From Gemmatimonadota bacterium (lineage in GTDB: Bacteria; Gemmatimonadota; Gemmatimonadetes; Gemmatimonadales; Gemmatimonadaceae), in the NCBI GenBank assembly GCA_947475795.1, contig CANJOX010000025.1:1-16527 (forward strand): DNA of 16,527 nucleotides. Direction: 5' to 3'. Positions 14,900 to 16,527 of this stretch are shown one piece after another. The number at the start of each line of letters is the position of its first letter. The first letter of the stretch is position 1. A program made the translations under genes and the position numbers. Below the pieces are notes generated by a model. The model saw only the letters and a program-made list of their open reading frames with translations. It did no database searches and was not told where the DNA came from.

Positions 14900-15328
14900 T
14901 CATCCCTTCTTCGCGTCTTCCTCGCGCTGCTTGCACGCGAAGCAATAGCGGGCATGCGGCAAGGCATCGAGGCGTTCGAAGGCGATCTCTTCGCCACACT
15001 GGTGGCACTTCCCGAAGGTTTCCGGCGACTTGTACAGGCGACGCAGCGCCTGATCGATGTGAAAGAGGAACCGCCCCTCCTGCGAGGCGAACAGGAACGC
15101 CTTCTCGCGCTCCATGGCGTCGGTGCCCTGATCCGCCATGTGGAAAGAGTAGGCGCTGGTGTCGCCGTCGGCTTCGCCGTTGGGGCCGAAGGCCTCGCCG
15201 TGGTGCCCGAGTTCCTTCAGCACGCGCTTGCGCTCCTCGAGCAACCGCTTCTCGAAGTGCTGCAGCTGCTTCTTGGGCATCGGCTTCGGCTTCTTCGCGT
15301 CCTTGGACGCGGCGTTCGATCCGGCCAT
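14900..15328 (-). CDS. DksA/TraR-family zinc-finger regulator
   Basis: DksA-family proteins enter the RNA polymerase secondary channel and change promoter output, often with ppGpp. This 142-residue protein has a basic N-terminus, a long helical region (~18-100) and a four-cysteine zinc finger with C108, C111, C129 and C132 (KCHQCGEEI...YCFACKQ). The segment HMADQGTDAMEREKAF (63-78) matches the region that holds the acidic coiled-coil tip in DksA. The start at 15328 is chosen because its ATG overlaps the ileS stop (TGATG) and AAGGAAGGG lies five bases upstream; a longer frame to 15400 runs into ileS. Whether it is a true DksA or a family relative with another role cannot be told from sequence. 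Confidence 0.93.
   Translation of the reverse strand: MAGSNAASKDAKKPKPMPKKQLQHFEKRLLEERKRVLKELGHHGEAFGPNGEADGDTSAYSFHMADQGTDAMEREKAFLFASQEGRFLFHIDQALRRLYKSPETFGKCHQCGEEIAFERLDALPHARYCFACKQREEDAKKG
14904..14911 (-). promoter_or_regulatory. Ribosome binding site deciding the lspA GTG start
   Basis: AAGAAGGG on the minus strand ends five bases before the GTG at 14898, inside the 3' end of the dksA-like gene. Confidence 0.55.
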
Positions 15329-16527
15329 CACGACCCTTCCTTGGTGAGCGCGAGGCGGATTGAACGTCCATCGACGTCCACCACCTGCATCGCGGTCCAC
15401 GTGGCACCGTGGCCATCGGCCTGAAACGGTGAGCCAGCTTCCGTGCCCAGCAGCAGGCGCACGGCCAGTACGTCCTCGGCGATACGGTCACGATGCGTGG
15501 CCACGGCGCCCTCCAACTCCGCATCACCGGCAATAGCCAGCGCGATCCGGTCACTCACGTCCAGCTGTGCTTCCTTCCGCAATCGCTGTACCCGACTGAT
15601 CACCTCGCGTGCCAGCCCTTCTTCCCGCAACGCCGGCGTGATCGTGGGGTCGAGGGCGACCCCGTACCCACCGTCCTCCTGCACCACGGCCGCCCCGGAG
15701 GCGCGCCGGATGATGGCGACGTCGTCGGGGGCAATCAAGCGAGGAATCCCCGCCACGTCGATGGTAACCGACTCCCCGGCGGCCAGCGCCCGGATGAGCT
15801 CGACGGGCATGTCGGGCACGGCGGCCGCCACCAGCGGCGTCTCCTTGCCGAACTTCTTGCCGAGCGTGCGGAAGTTGCCCTTCACCTCGAGCGACACCAG
15901 CGCGTCGGTCGAGCGCACGAACTCCACCACTTTCACGTTGATCTCGGACGCCAGCAGGGCGCCCAGTTCCGACGCCGGTCCGGGGTTGCCAGGCACCACG
16001 CACTGCACCGACGGCAGCGGCTGCCGCACGTTCACCTCGGCCACGTCGCGCGCCGCGCGCGCCAGCCCGGCGAGCGTCCGGATGTCGTCCATCGCCGCCT
16101 CGAGCGTGTCGTCCACCGGCGTCGGATGCGCCCGCGTGTACGACGCGAGGTGCACCGACGTGCCCGTGAGGGCCCGGTGCACGGCATCGGTCATGAACGG
16201 CGCGAAGGGGGCCAGCAGACGGCAGGTGACGGCCAGCACTTCGTGCAGCGTGGCAAACGCCGCCCGGTTGTCGGCGCTCTCCACGTCGTAGAAGCGGGCG
16301 CGCGACTGCCGCACGTACCACTTGGACACGTCGTCATCCATGAACTGCATCACCCGCCGCGCCGCGAGGGTGGCGTCGTAGCTGTTCAGATGCGCGTCCA
16401 CCTCCGCTTCCACGCGCGTGAGGCGCGACAGAATCCAGCGATCGAGCGCCGGCCGGTCGACCACGGCCGGATCGTTCGCACTCGGACGCCAGCCGAAGTT
16501 GGCGTACTGCGCGAAGATGCCGTTGTA
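15328..16527 (-). CDS. ileS: Isoleucyl-tRNA synthetase, C-terminal part (5' end off window)
   Basis: IleRS charges tRNA-Ile with isoleucine. The frame is open to the right edge, so only the last ~399 residues are visible, starting YNGIFAQYANFGW. The catalytic domain with HIGH and KMSKS lies outside the window. Visible parts are the class-I anticodon-binding domain (around RPALDRWILSRL and DDVSKWYVRQSR) and a C-terminal domain with EINVKVVEFV, GNFRTLGKKFGKE and ALREEGLAREVISRVQRLRKEA. That C-terminus is the type found in the longer, eukaryote-like IleRS class. It has no Cys4 zinc finger like the one ending E. coli IleRS. Its stop overlaps the dksA-like start (TGATG). GTG at 16464 is an internal codon, not the start. 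Confidence 0.93.
   Translation of the reverse strand, partial: YNGIFAQYANFGWRPSANDPAVVDRPALDRWILSRLTRVEAEVDAHLNSYDATLAARRVMQFMDDDVSKWYVRQSRARFYDVESADNRAAFATLHEVLAVTCRLLAPFAPFMTDAVHRALTGTSVHLASYTRAHPTPVDDTLEAAMDDIRTLAGLARAARDVAEVNVRQPLPSVQCVVPGNPGPASELGALLASEINVKVVEFVRSTDALVSLEVKGNFRTLGKKFGKETPLVAAAVPDMPVELIRALAAGESVTIDVAGIPRLIAPDDVAIIRRASGAAVVQEDGGYGVALDPTITPALREEGLAREVISRVQRLRKEAQLDVSDRIALAIAGDAELEGAVATHRDRIAEDVLAVRLLLGTEAGSPFQADGHGATWTAMQVVDVDGRSIRLALTKEGS
15334..15342 (-). promoter_or_regulatory. Ribosome binding site deciding the dksA-like start
   Basis: AAGGAAGGG on the minus strand ends five bases before the ATG at 15328, inside the end of ileS. Confidence 0.7.

Noticed and set aside
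16462..16464. GTG as the start of a 378-residue protein
   Set aside because: The frame stays open to the right edge and the upstream residues (YNGIFAQYANFGW) match IleRS, so the gene is truncated by the window.

Overview
The window is about 16.5 kb of very GC-rich bacterial DNA, roughly 70% by eye. Every gene I can support lies on the minus strand, so transcription runs from the right edge to the left edge. The mix of genes points to a Gemmatimonadota or Myxococcota-like Gram-negative bacterium: a chemotaxis-type core next to an MglA polarity GTPase, DUF4388/PATAN proteins, large TPR proteins and duplicated lspA. That assignment is inference from gene content; no marker gene fixes it. I saw no tRNA, rRNA, insertion sequence, CRISPR array or long non-coding stretch.

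Right part (about 12.8-16.5 kb), housekeeping and envelope genes: the 3' end of an isoleucyl-tRNA synthetase gene (ileS, cut by the window edge), a DksA/TraR-type zinc-finger regulator, two intact lspA genes (lipoprotein signal peptidase II) in tandem, and an RluD-type pseudouridine synthase. Middle part (about 9.7-12.8 kb), signalling core: cheW, cheY, cheA (no P2 domain) and cheC. Left part (1-9.7 kb), the unusual section: an 877-residue TPR protein, a DUF4388 protein, an MglA-type GTPase, a protein with two DnaA-type AAA+ ATPase domains and no DnaA DNA-binding domain, a DUF4388-TPR fusion, cheB, and a gene truncated at the left edge.

The genes are packed like a single transcription unit. 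Most stops and starts overlap by 1 or 4 bases (TGATG, ATGA, GTGA), cheW overlaps rluD by 20 bases, and the largest gap is 69 bases. No promoter or terminator is visible, so the promoter is probably to the right of the window.

My reading is that CheW, CheA, CheY, CheB and CheC form a Frz- or Pil-Chp-like signalling pathway. Its output probably passes through MglA, the PATAN (DUF4388) and TPR proteins, and the double DnaA-like ATPase to control polarity of surface motility or type IV pili. The double AAA+ protein in an MglA/Che operon is the best candidate for an undescribed component. No chemoreceptor, cheR, cheD, mglB or pilus gene is in the window, so that link is inference. Short in-frame tandem repeats in six of the left and middle genes are a second recurring oddity.
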